A stretch of 64,000 nt of DNA from Streptomyces sp. NBC_00236 (GCF_036195045.1 NZ_CP108100.1:5766001-5830000); one strand, 5' to 3'; shown: positions 49,404 to 58,903, counted from the stretch's first letter. Numbers and translations are program-made. Notes: generated by a model from the sequence alone, not told the origin.

Positions 49404-50267
49404 CTACGGGTGCGGGGCGTCCGCCGACCCGCTGTGTGCCGCGTCGGTGGGTCCGGTCGGTGAGAGTGCGGCGAGAAGGTGCAGCTTCTCGTCGCTGTCG
49501 CTGCCCTTGTCGGGGTAGTAGACGACGAGGATGACGTCGTCGATGGGGAGCTTGTCGCGGTGGAGCCGTAGTGCACCGACGACGGGATGGTGGACGGTGG
49601 CGGACCCTCCGTCGAGGTTGCGGACGTCGTGGCGGGCCCACAGCTCGCGGAACCGCTGACTGGACAGTGCGAGCTCCCCGACGAGTTCCACGAACCGGGG
49701 GTTGTCGGTGTCGTCCCCGATGGTGGTGCGCAGCGCGGCGACGAAGTCGGCCGCGGCCTTCGCCCAGTCCTGGTGGAAGGCCTGCTCCTCGGGGTCGAGG
49801 AACAGCGAACGAAGCCGGTTCTGACCGGGCCGCAGGCGCGGGGAGAGCGCGACGGCCATGGGGTTGGAAGCCAGGACGTCGAAAGCGCGCCCTTCGACGA
49901 ACGCGGGCACCTGAAGGTGGGCGAGGAGCTGGTGCACCCGTGCGGGGACGTGCTCGGGCCGCTTGCGCCGCGATGACCTGGGACGTACCGCCGTGAGGCC
50001 GAGCAGATACGTCCGCTCGACATCGTCGAGAAGCAGGACCCGTGCGAGTGATTCGAGGATCTGGGGCGAAGGATTCCTGTCGCGGCCACGTTCCAGGCGC
50101 AGGTAGTAGTCGGGGCTGATGCCGGCGAGCAGGGCCACTTCCTCGCGGCGCAGCCCCGGAACGCGGCGGTTGCCGCCCGGCGGGATCCCTGCCTGCGCCG
50201 GGGAGACCAGCTCACGCCGGGCGCGCAGGTAGCTGCCGAGCCGGTTGCCGGAATCCTCATCCTTCAT
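49404..50267 (-). CDS. XRE-family regulator with MmyB-like ligand domain
   Basis: The protein has 287 residues. The HTH lies in the first 80 residues (RREEVALLAGISPDYYLRLE), and the rest is the MmyB-like PAS-type domain (FDVLASNPMAVALSP, FVELVGELALSSQRFRELWA, HHPVVGALRLHRDKL). This family often controls a divergent oxidoreductase and binds lipid or aromatic ligands. ATG 50267. Here a short-chain dehydrogenase gene is divergent, fitting that pattern. Confidence 0.9.
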   Translation of the reverse strand: MKDEDSGNRLGSYLRARRELVSPAQAGIPPGGNRRVPGLRREEVALLAGISPDYYLRLERGRDRNPSPQILESLARVLLLDDVERTYLLGLTAVRPRSSRRKRPEHVPARVHQLLAHLQVPAFVEGRAFDVLASNPMAVALSPRLRPGQNRLRSLFLDPEEQAFHQDWAKAAADFVAALRTTIGDDTDNPRFVELVGELALSSQRFRELWARHDVRNLDGGSATVHHPVVGALRLHRDKLPIDDVILVVYYPDKGSDSDEKLHLLAALSPTGPTDAAHSGSADAPHP

Positions 50268-50456
50268 GGGCCCACCGTAATGCGGTGTGCGCGTCGCAGA
50301 GGGGGCCCTGGCAGGACCAGGGAAGACGGGGACTCTGCCAGGCCCGGCTGATTCCGTCAAGACTGCGGGTACAGCGTTCTGCGGAGGACCGCGGAACATC
50401 ACCGAAGGCGCCGCAGCCCGAATGCCGCCGGCGCCCCGGACCAAAGGGAAGACCCC

Positions 50457-51218
50457 ATGGACCTCTCCAACCGCACCGTTCTCGTCGTCGGCGGGACCTC
50501 GGGCATCGGGCGAGAGCTGGCCCGCCGGTTCGCCGCGGCGGGCAGCACCGTGGCCGTCGGCGGCCGCAACACGGAGGCACTCTCGGAACTCGCCGGAGAG
50601 GGCTTCGGCACCGTCGGCATCGACGTCACCGACAGCGCCTCCGTCACCTCTGCCCGCGACGCCGTGCTCGACCGGTATCCCGAGCTGGACACCGTGGTGA
50701 CGATGCCGGGCGTCATGCTCATGGAAGACCTGCGCGACCCCGCGCACTTCGAGGCGGCGGAGAGGACGATCGACACCAACCTGGTGGGCACGATCCGGGT
50801 CATCGACGCCTTCACCCCGCACCTGGTCCGGCGGGGCACCGGCACGTTCATCACCGTCACCTCCGGCATCGCCTTCCTGCCCTTCCCGCCCATGCCCACC
50901 TACGCCGCCTCGAAGGCCGCAGTGCACGCCTACTCCGAGGCGCTGCGCGCTCAGCTCGACGGCACCGGTGTCGGCGTGGTCGAACTCGTCCCCCCGGCCG
51001 TCGCCACAGCGGGCCAGGAAAAGGTGAACCCGCACGCGCTGCCGCTCGACGGCTTCGCCACCGAGGTCATGCGACTGCTCTCGACGGACCCCACCCCCCG
51101 CGAGATCGTCGTGAAGGCAGCCCTCGTGCACCGCTGGGCCGAGCGCGACGGCACCTACGACGACCTCGTCGCGCAGCGCTCCCGGGCCCTGAGCATGCTG
51201 CCCGGCCGCGAAGGCTGA
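50457..51218 (+). CDS. Short-chain dehydrogenase/reductase (DltE-like)
   Basis: The protein has 253 residues. NAD(P)-binding motif GGTSGIGRELA at residues 12-22, active-site Tyr and Lys in PTYAASKAAVH, Ser in TVTSGIAF. ATG 50457 follows AAAGGGAAG. It is the likely target of the divergent XRE regulator, and the 189-bp gap holds both promoters. Substrate unknown. Confidence 0.9.
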   Translation: MDLSNRTVLVVGGTSGIGRELARRFAAAGSTVAVGGRNTEALSELAGEGFGTVGIDVTDSASVTSARDAVLDRYPELDTVVTMPGVMLMEDLRDPAHFEAAERTIDTNLVGTIRVIDAFTPHLVRRGTGTFITVTSGIAFLPFPPMPTYAASKAAVHAYSEALRAQLDGTGVGVVELVPPAVATAGQEKVNPHALPLDGFATEVMRLLSTDPTPREIVVKAALVHRWAERDGTYDDLVAQRSRALSMLPGREG

Positions 51219-51312
51219 CTCCCGGCCTTCTCCGGCCGCCCGGCTCCTCGCCCGTACCTGCGCTGCCGGCCCCGTGGAGGAACGCCGGGCCCCGAAACCG
51301 CCCGCCCGGTAA

Positions 51313-51470
51313 GGTACGAAGCGCTGCGACTGGCGCGCACCCCCTGGGTGCTCAGTGGAATCGACCACGAGGGAGCGGCACACCCCGGGCCCGCCCGGGG
51401 CGTCAACTCCGGAGAGCCGTCCGCCTGGGCATCCGGGTCCACGCCGCAGCAACGCGGCCGACCCGGGAGG
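51313..51470 (+). ncRNA. ZTP (pfl-type) riboswitch upstream of glyA
   Basis: The 5' part has the conserved GCGACTGGCG (51326-51335), a GCACCC/GGGTGC hairpin and GTGG/CCAC followed by GAGGGAGCG. The 3' part has the signature CCGCCTGGGCA (51421-51431). The next hairpin (CCGGGTC 51433-51439 with GACCCGG 51460-51466, inner CCGC/GCGG) covers the start of the GGGAGG ribosome-binding site, an expression platform that would block translation. ZTP signals 10-formyl-tetrahydrofolate shortage, matching glyA. Confidence 0.82.
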
Positions 51471-51475
51471 ACCCC

Positions 51476-52765
51476 GTGACCGTATCCGCATCCGTGCCCT
51501 CGCACCCCCGCCACCCCGCCCTGGCGGCAGCCGATCCGGACCTCGCCGCGCTGGTGGCGGCCGAGGAGCAGCTCCAGGCCGACACCCTCCGCCTGATCCC
51601 CAGCGAGAACTACGTCTCCGCGGCCGTGCTCGAAGCGTCCGGCACCGTGCTCCAGAACAAGTACTCCGAGGGCTACCCGGGCAAGCGGTACTACGAGGGC
51701 CAGCAGATCATCGACCAGGTCGAGACGCTCACCGTCGAACGGGCCAAGGCGCTCTTCGACATGGATCACGCCAACGTCCAGCCCTACTCCGGCTCCCCGG
51801 CCAACCTCGCCGTCTACCTGGCCTTCCTCAAGCCCGGCGACACCGTGCTCGGCATGTCGCTCCCCATGGGCGGCCACCTCACCCACGGCTGGGGCGTCTC
51901 GGCCACCGGCACCTGGTTCAACGGCGTCCAGTACGGGGTGCGGCGCGACACCGGCCGGGTCGACCTGGACGAGGTCCGCGACCTGGCCCTCGCCGAACGC
52001 CCCAAGCTGATCTTCTGCGGTGGCACGGCCGTCCCCCGCGAGATCGACTTCGCCGGCTTCGCCGAGATCGCCCGCGAGGTGGGCGCGGTCCTGGTCGCGG
52101 ACATCGCCCACATCGCGGGCCTGATCGCCGGTGGCGCCCACCCCTCGCCGGCCCCGCACGTGGACGTGGTCTCCACCACCACCCACAAGACCCTGCGCGG
52201 CCCGCGCGGCGCGATGCTGCTGAGCCGGGCCGAACACGCCCGCGCCCTCGACCGCGCCGTCTTCCCCGGCCTCCAGGGCGGCCCGCACAACCAGACCACG
52301 GCCGCCATCGGCGTAGCCCTGCGCGAAGCCGCCGCACCGGACTTCCGCACCTACGCCCACGACGTGGTGACCAACGCCCGCACCCTGGGCGAGGAACTGG
52401 CGGCCCGCGGCTTCGACCTCGTCTCGGGAGGCACGGACAACCACCTCCTCCTGATCGACCTCACGAACAAGGACGTCCCCGGCAAGACGGCGGCCAAGGC
52501 CCTGGACCGCGCCGGCATCGTCGTGAACTACAACACCGTCCCCTACGACCCCCGCAAGCCCTTCGACCCCTCGGGCATCAGGATCGGCACCCCGGCCCTG
52601 ACCTCACGGGGCATCCCCGCATCGGAGATGGCCACCGTCGCGGCCTGGATCGACCGCGTGGTCGACGCCGCCCGCACCGGGGACGAGTCCGCCGTCACGA
52701 CGGTCCGCGCCGAGGTGAAGGCGCTGATGGACGGGTATCCGGCACCGGGGCTGCCGGTCGGCTGA
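51476..52765 (+). CDS. glyA: Serine hydroxymethyltransferase
   Basis: The protein has 429 residues. It converts serine and tetrahydrofolate to glycine and 5,10-methylene-tetrahydrofolate in the cytoplasm. PLP-binding Lys238 lies in STTTHKTLRGPRGA; other family parts are LIPSENYVS and SEGYPGKRYYEG near the N-terminus. GTG 51476 lies 6 nt after GGGAGG. A ZTP riboswitch in the leader probably controls it. Streptomyces often has a second glyA copy elsewhere. Confidence 0.96.
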   Translation: MTVSASVPSHPRHPALAAADPDLAALVAAEEQLQADTLRLIPSENYVSAAVLEASGTVLQNKYSEGYPGKRYYEGQQIIDQVETLTVERAKALFDMDHANVQPYSGSPANLAVYLAFLKPGDTVLGMSLPMGGHLTHGWGVSATGTWFNGVQYGVRRDTGRVDLDEVRDLALAERPKLIFCGGTAVPREIDFAGFAEIAREVGAVLVADIAHIAGLIAGGAHPSPAPHVDVVSTTTHKTLRGPRGAMLLSRAEHARALDRAVFPGLQGGPHNQTTAAIGVALREAAAPDFRTYAHDVVTNARTLGEELAARGFDLVSGGTDNHLLLIDLTNKDVPGKTAAKALDRAGIVVNYNTVPYDPRKPFDPSGIRIGTPALTSRGIPASEMATVAAWIDRVVDAARTGDESAVTTVRAEVKALMDGYPAPGLPVG

Positions 52766-52920
52766 CCCGCCGTCGGGGCCGGAGGTGATCGTCTGCCACG
52801 GGATCGCCGGAGCCAGGGTCGACCGGATCCGGAGCGGGGCGCAGGGCCGTCACCGAGGCCGTGCGCCGACTGGTGTGAGAGATGCGGCGGCGCCCCGGCG
52901 GGCGTCGGGGGCTGAGCTGC

Positions 52921-52963
52921 AACGACGATGGACCCGGACATGTTGTCCGGGTCCATCGTCGTT
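52921..52963. terminator. Strong bidirectional hairpin between glyA and the LamG gene
   Basis: A perfect 20-bp stem (52921-52940 with 52944-52963) has a 3-nt loop and ends in TTT. It separates two convergent genes. Confidence 0.9.
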
Positions 52964-53035
52964 TCGGCGCGCAAGCTGCCGGGCCGTCGAGCCTCGATCC
53001 CTCGAATTCAGAAGGGACGGATCAGAACGGACGGA

Positions 53036-55186
53036 TCAGCACAGGCATGGATTCGTACCCCGGCCCAGGCCGGATACGTCCTTGTCCCGCAGCGCACCGG
53101 AGTAGGCCTGCAATTCGTCCACATCACCGTGGAGGTACTCGCCCCACCCCTCGCCGGCTTCGGCCCGGCCGATCTGGAGGGCACCGGTACTGTGCCGGCC
53201 GTTGGGGAGGGTGGCGGTCGCTCCGGCGTTGGTGTAGCCGTCGAGGTAGAGCTTGATCGTGTCGGTCCCGTCGTCGTAGACCACGGCGAGACGATGACCC
53301 TGGCCCTCGCCGCCGTCCGCGCCCACGATGTGGGAGACCACCCTTTCGGGAGATCCGGCCTCGTCCTTCTCCGGCATCACGAGTTGCCAGGTGTACGTGG
53401 ACGGCTCGTAGCGCACCTTGAACGCGTCGGTGTGCTCACCTGCCTGCGAGAGCACGGTCATGGGGTGGGCCGGCGCGGAGTCCGCGAGGCGCACGACGAT
53501 GCCGAGGGTGAAGCTGTCGCCGGTGTCCACGACCGGCCCGTCGGTAGCGGCGTACCCGGCCTCGCCGTCCAGGCGCAGATGCCCGTCATCGACGAGCGGC
53601 GGCGGCACGTAGGTGCAGTCGGGGTCGATCTCCGGGATGCAGGAGTTGTCGGAGCCCCGGTAGATCGAGGCTCCCGTGCTGAGCCGCAGCGGCGCGCCGT
53701 CCGACTGCTCGGGGCTCGTGCCGTCCGTCGCGTCGTCCATCGACCAGTGACCGAGCAGCTCCGGCTTGCGCAGTGCCAGTTCGGAGGCCTCGCCCGGTAC
53801 CACGACCCGGTCGTGGACCCGTACGTCGCCGATGTCACCGTGCCATCGGTCGCGGTAGCCGGTAGCGCCACGGGCTCGTCCGATCTGGAACGCGCCGGCC
53901 GCCTCCGCGGGAGTCGCCTCCGCCGCGGTGCCGACCTCGTGGCCGTTGACGTACAGCTGCGCGCGACCTGTCTCCGCGTCGTACAGCCCCAGCAGATGGG
54001 CCCACTCGCCCGTCTCGGGCGTACCCCCGGACACCCGTGCGCCCCCGATCGCGAACGACCATTCAGGGCCGGGGCCCCGGTTGCGCAGTCCGAGGCCGAA
54101 GCCGGGCTTCCCGGCCGCGTCCTGGCTGGCGACGGTCATGGACCGGCCGGTTTCGGCGGGCCGCGCCCAGGCGCTGACGGCGAAGGACCTGCGGATGTCG
54201 GTGGCCGGGGCGTCCGTGGTGAGGAAGCCGTGGCCACTGCCGTCGAGTCCGGCTGTGGCGGTGGTTCCGGTGCCCGCGGGCGCCGGGCCGCCGAAGGTCA
54301 CGCCTGTGCCGGCACGGGCGACGGCGCCCGTCTCGGCAGAGGCCGTGCGGGAGCCCGCCGGGTCGTCCAGCTTCCACCGGGCGACAGGGGCACGCCCGTC
54401 CTGCACGTTGAAGTCGTACGACGAACTACCGCTGCTTCGGCCTGCCCGGTCGAGCGCGCGGACCGTCAGCCTCTTGGGACCTGCGGTGAGCGGCAGGTAC
54501 GGAACGGTCACAGCCGCGCCCGGCCGCTCGGCGGAGACGGTTCCGTAAGGGCCACCCATGAAGTTGTACGTGTACGCCACCACGTCGTCCGAGGGTGAGT
54601 CCATGGTGAAGTGGCCGTAGACGCCCACCCCGTCCACCCAGAAGACGTCCTCCGGATTCGGGTATTCGGGGGAGCTGATCGCCGCCTTCTCGGGACTGAC
54701 GTCGTCGTACACGAAGGAACAGACCGAGCCGTCGCCCTCGTCGCTCCACGCGGAGGCCGCCTCGCCGTCGTTCGCGCGGACGTGCCAGGAAACGACCGTG
54801 TTCGCCGGGACGTCGTCCGGCATCGTCCAGTAGAACTGCGTCCCCGACGACACGGTGATGGTGGTGTGGGTGCGACGCTGCTCAACCCCTGCCGCGTCCG
54901 TCCACCAGGCTTCGAACTCGCCCTTGACCGGGCTGGATTCGGAGGGCTGGTTGTCCTCTTCCGGGTCGTACAGCGTGGCACTGAGTCTGGGTGGCTCCGG
55001 GACGTACGGCGTGTCGTCGCCGGTGGCGCAGGCCTTGCCCTCCGACTGGAGGTCCTGGATCAGAGGTTGCTTCGGCGGCAGGTTGTCCACCGCGTACGCC
55101 GTACCGGCAGACGTGGCGAGCAGCGCCGCCGCGCAGCTCCCCACCACCATCCGTCTGTATCTGACCGTCCTTCCGAACCTGGTCAA
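53036..55186 (-). CDS. Secreted protein with two LamG-like (concanavalin fold) domains
   Basis: The protein has 716 residues. A signal peptide (MVVGSCAAALLATSAGTAYA) is followed by an Ig/FN3-like region (SATLYDPEEDNQP, VVSWHVRANDGEAASAW) and two jelly-roll LamG modules: RSFAVSAWARPAETGRSMTV with LYVNGHEVGTAAEA, and DSFTLGIVVRLADS with IKLYLDGYTNAG. TTG 55186 has GGGGAGGG 5 nt upstream; codons up to the signal-sequence Met fit this start. The domains bind sugars or matrix components. No catalytic domain is seen. It stands alone. Confidence 0.85.
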   Translation of the reverse strand: MTRFGRTVRYRRMVVGSCAAALLATSAGTAYAVDNLPPKQPLIQDLQSEGKACATGDDTPYVPEPPRLSATLYDPEEDNQPSESSPVKGEFEAWWTDAAGVEQRRTHTTITVSSGTQFYWTMPDDVPANTVVSWHVRANDGEAASAWSDEGDGSVCSFVYDDVSPEKAAISSPEYPNPEDVFWVDGVGVYGHFTMDSPSDDVVAYTYNFMGGPYGTVSAERPGAAVTVPYLPLTAGPKRLTVRALDRAGRSSGSSSYDFNVQDGRAPVARWKLDDPAGSRTASAETGAVARAGTGVTFGGPAPAGTGTTATAGLDGSGHGFLTTDAPATDIRRSFAVSAWARPAETGRSMTVASQDAAGKPGFGLGLRNRGPGPEWSFAIGGARVSGGTPETGEWAHLLGLYDAETGRAQLYVNGHEVGTAAEATPAEAAGAFQIGRARGATGYRDRWHGDIGDVRVHDRVVVPGEASELALRKPELLGHWSMDDATDGTSPEQSDGAPLRLSTGASIYRGSDNSCIPEIDPDCTYVPPPLVDDGHLRLDGEAGYAATDGPVVDTGDSFTLGIVVRLADSAPAHPMTVLSQAGEHTDAFKVRYEPSTYTWQLVMPEKDEAGSPERVVSHIVGADGGEGQGHRLAVVYDDGTDTIKLYLDGYTNAGATATLPNGRHSTGALQIGRAEAGEGWGEYLHGDVDELQAYSGALRDKDVSGLGRGTNPCLC

Positions 55187-55465
55187 TGTCCCTCCCCTGT
55201 AAGCGTTTGAGCTCGTGGACCGCACCGAGCCGCATGAAGCTAACAGAGACGTCCGACAACGCGGACGAGGATTTCTCCTGGAGCGAGCGTGGGGGAGACC
55301 CCTCGGCTCGACGGCCACGGGCGGGTACGGCAGGAGGTCAGGCCGTTGCGCCATGATGGAGGAGGCCGCGGGGGATGGGGTGCGGGGACCGCCCAGTGGG
55401 CGCTCGGAGGTCATGAGGGACCGGCCCACTCGCCACTCACTCGCGATCAGTGGCGGACAAAGACA
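55187..55465. other. Upstream region of the LamG gene
   Basis: Apart from the LamG promoter region I see no gene, repeat or clear regulator site in these 279 bp. Confidence 0.4.
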
Positions 55466-55500
55466 AAGAGCCGGACCCAGTGACACTGGGTCCGGCTCTT
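55466..55500. terminator. Terminator after tRNA-Arg
   Basis: A perfect 15-bp stem AAGAGCCGGACCCAG / CTGGGTCCGGCTCTT (55466-55480 with 55486-55500) with a 5-nt loop lies 52 bp beyond the tRNA 3' end. Confidence 0.88.
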
Positions 55501-55552
55501 GAAGTCTGGCACTTCGCCTGTTCAGCGACTTGATCACGCTGTCCGGCGGAAG

Positions 55553-55624
55553 TGCCCCCGGCAGGATTCGAACCTGCGCACCCGGCTCCGGAGGCCGATG
55601 CTCTATCCCCTGAGCTACGGGGGC
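55553..55624 (-). tRNA. tRNA-Arg (anticodon CCG)
   Basis: 72 nt, full cloverleaf: acceptor GCCCCCG with CGGGGGC, D arm GCTC/GAGC, anticodon stem TCGGC/GCCGG with loop CTCCGGA (anticodon CCG, reads CGG), T arm GCAGG/CCTGC with loop TTCGAAT, discriminator A. CCA is not encoded. Upstream on the minus strand, a TAGTGT -10-like box is seen near 55655-55660. It stands 5' to a gene for an arginyl-tRNA-synthetase-related protein. Confidence 0.97.
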
Positions 55625-55817
55625 GTGTCGCTGTGCTGCTCTGCGACGAGTGAAACACTACCAGCTTCCGCCGGGTGCCCGTGAACAGGTATTTCCGCGT
55701 CGTCGCCGGGGTGGCGACACCCCGCCCCGGCCCTCGCACGCATATCCGGCCACCCGTCCGGGGGCGGAAGTGGGCAAAACCCGGACGCAGCCACTCCGCC
55801 CCGCCTACTCTCGAAGG

Positions 55818-56252
55818 GTGTCAGGGGCATGCGGCCGCGTGCTTGTTGTCGACGACAACAAGGTCATCCGGCAGTTGATCAGGGTCAATCTCGAGCTGGA
55901 GGGCTTCGAGGTCGTGACCGCGGCCGATGGTGTCGAGTGTCTGGATCTGGTGCATCGGGTCAGTCCCGACGTGATCACGCTCGACGTCGTGATGCCCCGG
56001 CTGGACGGACTGCAGACGGCCACCAGGCTGCGCTCCGACCCGCGCACCCGGCATCTGCCCGTGGCGATCATCAGCGCGTGCACGCCGTACGAGGTGGACA
56101 ACGGGGTCGCGGCGGGCGTCGACGCCTTCCTGGCGAAGCCCTTCGAGCCGAGCGAGCTGGTGCGGGTCGTACGGCAGTTGATGGAGCGCGGGCGGCCGCC
56201 GGTGCTCGACGGCAGGCAGGGGGCCGGACGGGCGGAGAGCGCCGCCGGGTGA
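55818..56252 (+). CDS. Orphan single-domain response regulator
   Basis: The protein has 144 residues and only a receiver domain: acidic pair in VLVVDDNKVIRQL, phospho-acceptor Asp56 (TLDVVMPRLDG), the Ser/Thr in IISACT and Lys107 (LAKPFEPSE). There is no output domain and no kinase nearby, as in CheY- or Spo0F-like proteins. GTG 55818 has TACTCT and GAAGG right in front, so a leaderless transcript is possible; the start is somewhat uncertain. Confidence 0.87.
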   Translation: MSGACGRVLVVDDNKVIRQLIRVNLELEGFEVVTAADGVECLDLVHRVSPDVITLDVVMPRLDGLQTATRLRSDPRTRHLPVAIISACTPYEVDNGVAAGVDAFLAKPFEPSELVRVVRQLMERGRPPVLDGRQGAGRAESAAG

Positions 56253-56307
56253 CCGGATGGCGAAACGCGTTGGCGAAAGGCCCCCCTTTCTCCCATACGC
56301 TTGACCC

Positions 56308-57366
56308 GTGACCCCCGCCGATCTCTCCATGACCGTGCTGCGCGCCGTGCGCCGCGCGGTCGACGAGAACGCTTTGCGCGCGCCCGTGCCCGCGCGCGTG
56401 CGAGTGGAGAGGACACGGCCCGGGGGACGCGGTGACTACGCCAGCGCCGTCGCGCTCCAGCTGGCCGGGCCCGCCGCCCTGTCCGCGCGGGAAGTGGCCG
56501 AGATCCTGCGGGAACGGGTCGCCGGGGCGCCCGGTATCGGGCGGGTCGAGATCACCGGGCCCGGATTCCTGAACTTCACGCTCGACGCCTCCGCCGACGC
56601 GTACGGGGCGCTGCTGTCCCGGGTGCGCGAGCAGGGGCTGCGGTACGGGCACGGCGACGCACTCGCCGGGGACCCGCTGCGATTCAGCCACGCGCACGAG
56701 GTCCGGGCCGCGGTCACCGCCGACGCGGTGGGCAGGCTCGCACGGGCGCAGGGCGCGCGGGTGCACATCGGCTGCGACGGGGCACCCGACCCGGACTGGG
56801 CGCGGCTGGGCGTCACCGTGGAGGCCGGGGACCCCCTCCCCGCGGAGATACGGCCGGTCCCCGCAGGCGCCACCGCGGGGGAGCTGCTTCGCCGGCTCGG
56901 GCCCGACGCGACCCGCTGGGGGCTGCTGCGGCCCGCCGGGCACGACCGGGCGCCCCTCGGCGACGACCTCCTCGTCCAGGGCGAGGCCAACGCGCTGTTC
57001 CTGGTCCGCTACGCACACTCGCGCGTCCACGCGCTGACCCACGGTGCCGCACTCCTCGGTTTCGCGAGCGCCCCCGGCCGGGCGCCCACCGGTACGGGGG
57101 CGGACGCACTGCTCGCCCTCCTCGCCGACCACCCGGCCGCGCTGCTCGCCGCCGCACGCCACCGCGCTCCGGACCGGATCGCCCGGCACCTCGAAGCGGT
57201 CGCGCGCGCCCTCCTCGACTTCCACGACGCCGTCTCACCGCTTCCCGTCGGGGACGAGAAACCCTCGGCCGCCCACCGTTCCCGGCTCGCCCTTGCCGAG
57301 GCCGCCGGGACGGTGCTGGCCGGTGGCCTGTCCCTGCTCGGTATCAGCGCACCCCGACACCTCTGA
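56308..57366 (+). CDS. nrtL: ArgS-related anticodon-binding protein
   Basis: The protein has 352 residues. The N-terminal ArgRS-type additional domain is present (REVAEILRERVAGAPGIGRV, GPGFLNFTLDA), and the C-terminal DALR-type anticodon-binding helical domain is present (GEANALFLVRYAHSRVHAL, IARHLEAVARALLDFHDAV). In between, the Rossmann catalytic domain with HIGH and KMSK is absent; only a short stretch FSHAHEVRAAVTADAVGRLA recalls the HIGH region. It cannot charge tRNA. In mycobacteria and corynebacteria this place, just before lysA, holds a true argS. Confidence 0.85.
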   Translation: MTPADLSMTVLRAVRRAVDENALRAPVPARVRVERTRPGGRGDYASAVALQLAGPAALSAREVAEILRERVAGAPGIGRVEITGPGFLNFTLDASADAYGALLSRVREQGLRYGHGDALAGDPLRFSHAHEVRAAVTADAVGRLARAQGARVHIGCDGAPDPDWARLGVTVEAGDPLPAEIRPVPAGATAGELLRRLGPDATRWGLLRPAGHDRAPLGDDLLVQGEANALFLVRYAHSRVHALTHGAALLGFASAPGRAPTGTGADALLALLADHPAALLAAARHRAPDRIARHLEAVARALLDFHDAVSPLPVGDEKPSAAHRSRLALAEAAGTVLAGGLSLLGISAPRHL

Positions 57367-57387
57367 GAGACCCGAGAGAGCATCACC

Positions 57388-58779
57388 ATGAGCCGATCCG
57401 CACACCCCGCCGGGCCCCGTCACGCCGACGTCATGACGGAGGGCCACTACAGCGCCCCCGCCGAGGACCTCAACGTCCTGGACGAGAAGGTCTGGGCCCG
57501 CACGGTCACCCGGGACGAGCACGGCGCCCTGACCGTCGGCGGGATCGAAGTCGCCCGGCTGGCCGAGGAGTTCGGCACCCCTGCGTACTTCCTCGACGAG
57601 TCCGACTTCCGGGCCCGCTGCCGCGCGTGGTCCGACGCGTTCGGACCCGGCGCCGACGTCTTCTACGCCGGCAAGGCCTTCCTCTCCCGCGCCGTCGTGC
57701 GCTGGCTCCAGGAGGAGGGGCTCAACCTCGACGTCTGCTCGGGCGGCGAGCTGACCACCGCGCTGGACGCCGGCATGCCCGCCGCGCGCATCGCCTTCCA
57801 CGGCAACAACAAGACCGTCGACGAGATCGAGCGGGCCGTCTCGGCCGGTGTCGGCCGGATCGTGCTCGACTCCTTCCAGGAGATCGTCCGCGTCGCCCAC
57901 ATCGCGCAGCGCCTCGGCAGGCGCCAGCCCGTGCAGATCCGCGTGACCGTCGGCGTCGAGGCGCACACCCACGAGTTCATCGCCACCGCGCACGAGGACC
58001 AGAAGTTCGGCATCGCGCTGGCCGACGGGCAGGCCGCCGAGGCCGTCCGCAGGGCCCTCACCCTCGACGGGCTCGAACTCATCGGCATCCACTCCCACAT
58101 CGGCTCGCAGATCTTCGACATGGCCGGCTTCGAGGTCTCCGCCCGCCGCGTGGTGCAGCTGCTGGCCGAGGTGCGCGACGAGCACGGCATCGAACTGCCC
58201 GAGATCGACCTCGGCGGCGGCCTCGGCATCGCGTACACCTCCGACGACGACCCGCGCGAACCGCACGAGATCGCCAAGGCGCTCGGCGACATCGTGACCC
58301 GCGAGTGCGAGGCCAACGGTCTCGCCACCCCGCGGATCTCCGTCGAGCCCGGCCGCGCCATCGTCGGGCCCACGGCCTTCACGCTGTACGAGGTCGGCAC
58401 CATCAAGCCCCTGGAGGGTCTGCGTACGTACGTCAGCGTCGACGGCGGGATGTCGGACAACATCCGCACCGCGCTGTACGACGCCGAGTACAGCGTCTCC
58501 CTCGTCTCGCGCACCTCGGACGCCGAGCCGATGCTCGTGCGGGTCGTCGGCAAGCACTGCGAGAGCGGTGACATCGTGGTCAAGGACGCGTTCCTGCCGT
58601 CCGACCTGGCTCCCGGCGACCTGATCGCGGTCCCCGCGACCGGCGCGTACTGCCGCTCCATGGCGAGCAACTACAACCACGCCCTGCGCCCGCCCGTCGT
58701 CGCCGTGCGCGACGGACAGGCACGAGTCATCGTCCGGCGCGAAACGGAGGAAGATCTTCTGCGTCTCGACGTGGGCTGA
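57388..58779 (+). CDS. lysA: Diaminopimelate decarboxylase
   Basis: The protein has 463 residues. It performs the last step of lysine synthesis (meso-DAP to L-lysine and CO2). PLP Lys96 is in VFYAGKAF; HSHIGSQIFD, the Gly-rich DLGGGLGIAY phosphate loop, and Cys391 in GKHCESGD complete the two-chain active site. ATG 57388 lies 21 bp after nrtL. Probably the first biosynthetic gene of the lysA-hom-thrC-thrB cluster. Confidence 0.97.
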   Translation: MSRSAHPAGPRHADVMTEGHYSAPAEDLNVLDEKVWARTVTRDEHGALTVGGIEVARLAEEFGTPAYFLDESDFRARCRAWSDAFGPGADVFYAGKAFLSRAVVRWLQEEGLNLDVCSGGELTTALDAGMPAARIAFHGNNKTVDEIERAVSAGVGRIVLDSFQEIVRVAHIAQRLGRRQPVQIRVTVGVEAHTHEFIATAHEDQKFGIALADGQAAEAVRRALTLDGLELIGIHSHIGSQIFDMAGFEVSARRVVQLLAEVRDEHGIELPEIDLGGGLGIAYTSDDDPREPHEIAKALGDIVTRECEANGLATPRISVEPGRAIVGPTAFTLYEVGTIKPLEGLRTYVSVDGGMSDNIRTALYDAEYSVSLVSRTSDAEPMLVRVVGKHCESGDIVVKDAFLPSDLAPGDLIAVPATGAYCRSMASNYNHALRPPVVAVRDGQARVIVRRETEEDLLRLDVG

Positions 58780-58828
58780 TGCTTTATTCCTGGGGAACAC
58801 CCCGGGATCTCACCAAACATCTCAGGAT

Positions 58829-58857
58829 CCGGACGGGTGGCGGAAACCCCCGTCCGG
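58829..58857 (+). terminator. Hairpin in the lysA-hom gap
   Basis: A 9-bp stem CCGGACGGG / CCCGTCCGG (58829-58837 with 58849-58857) in a 124-bp gap. It may be a partial terminator or attenuator that separates lysine from homoserine/threonine gene expression. Confidence 0.6.
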
Positions 58858-58903
58858 TGAGTGAGACTGGTTCACACACCAGATGTAAAGGAAACGAGGT
58901 CGG

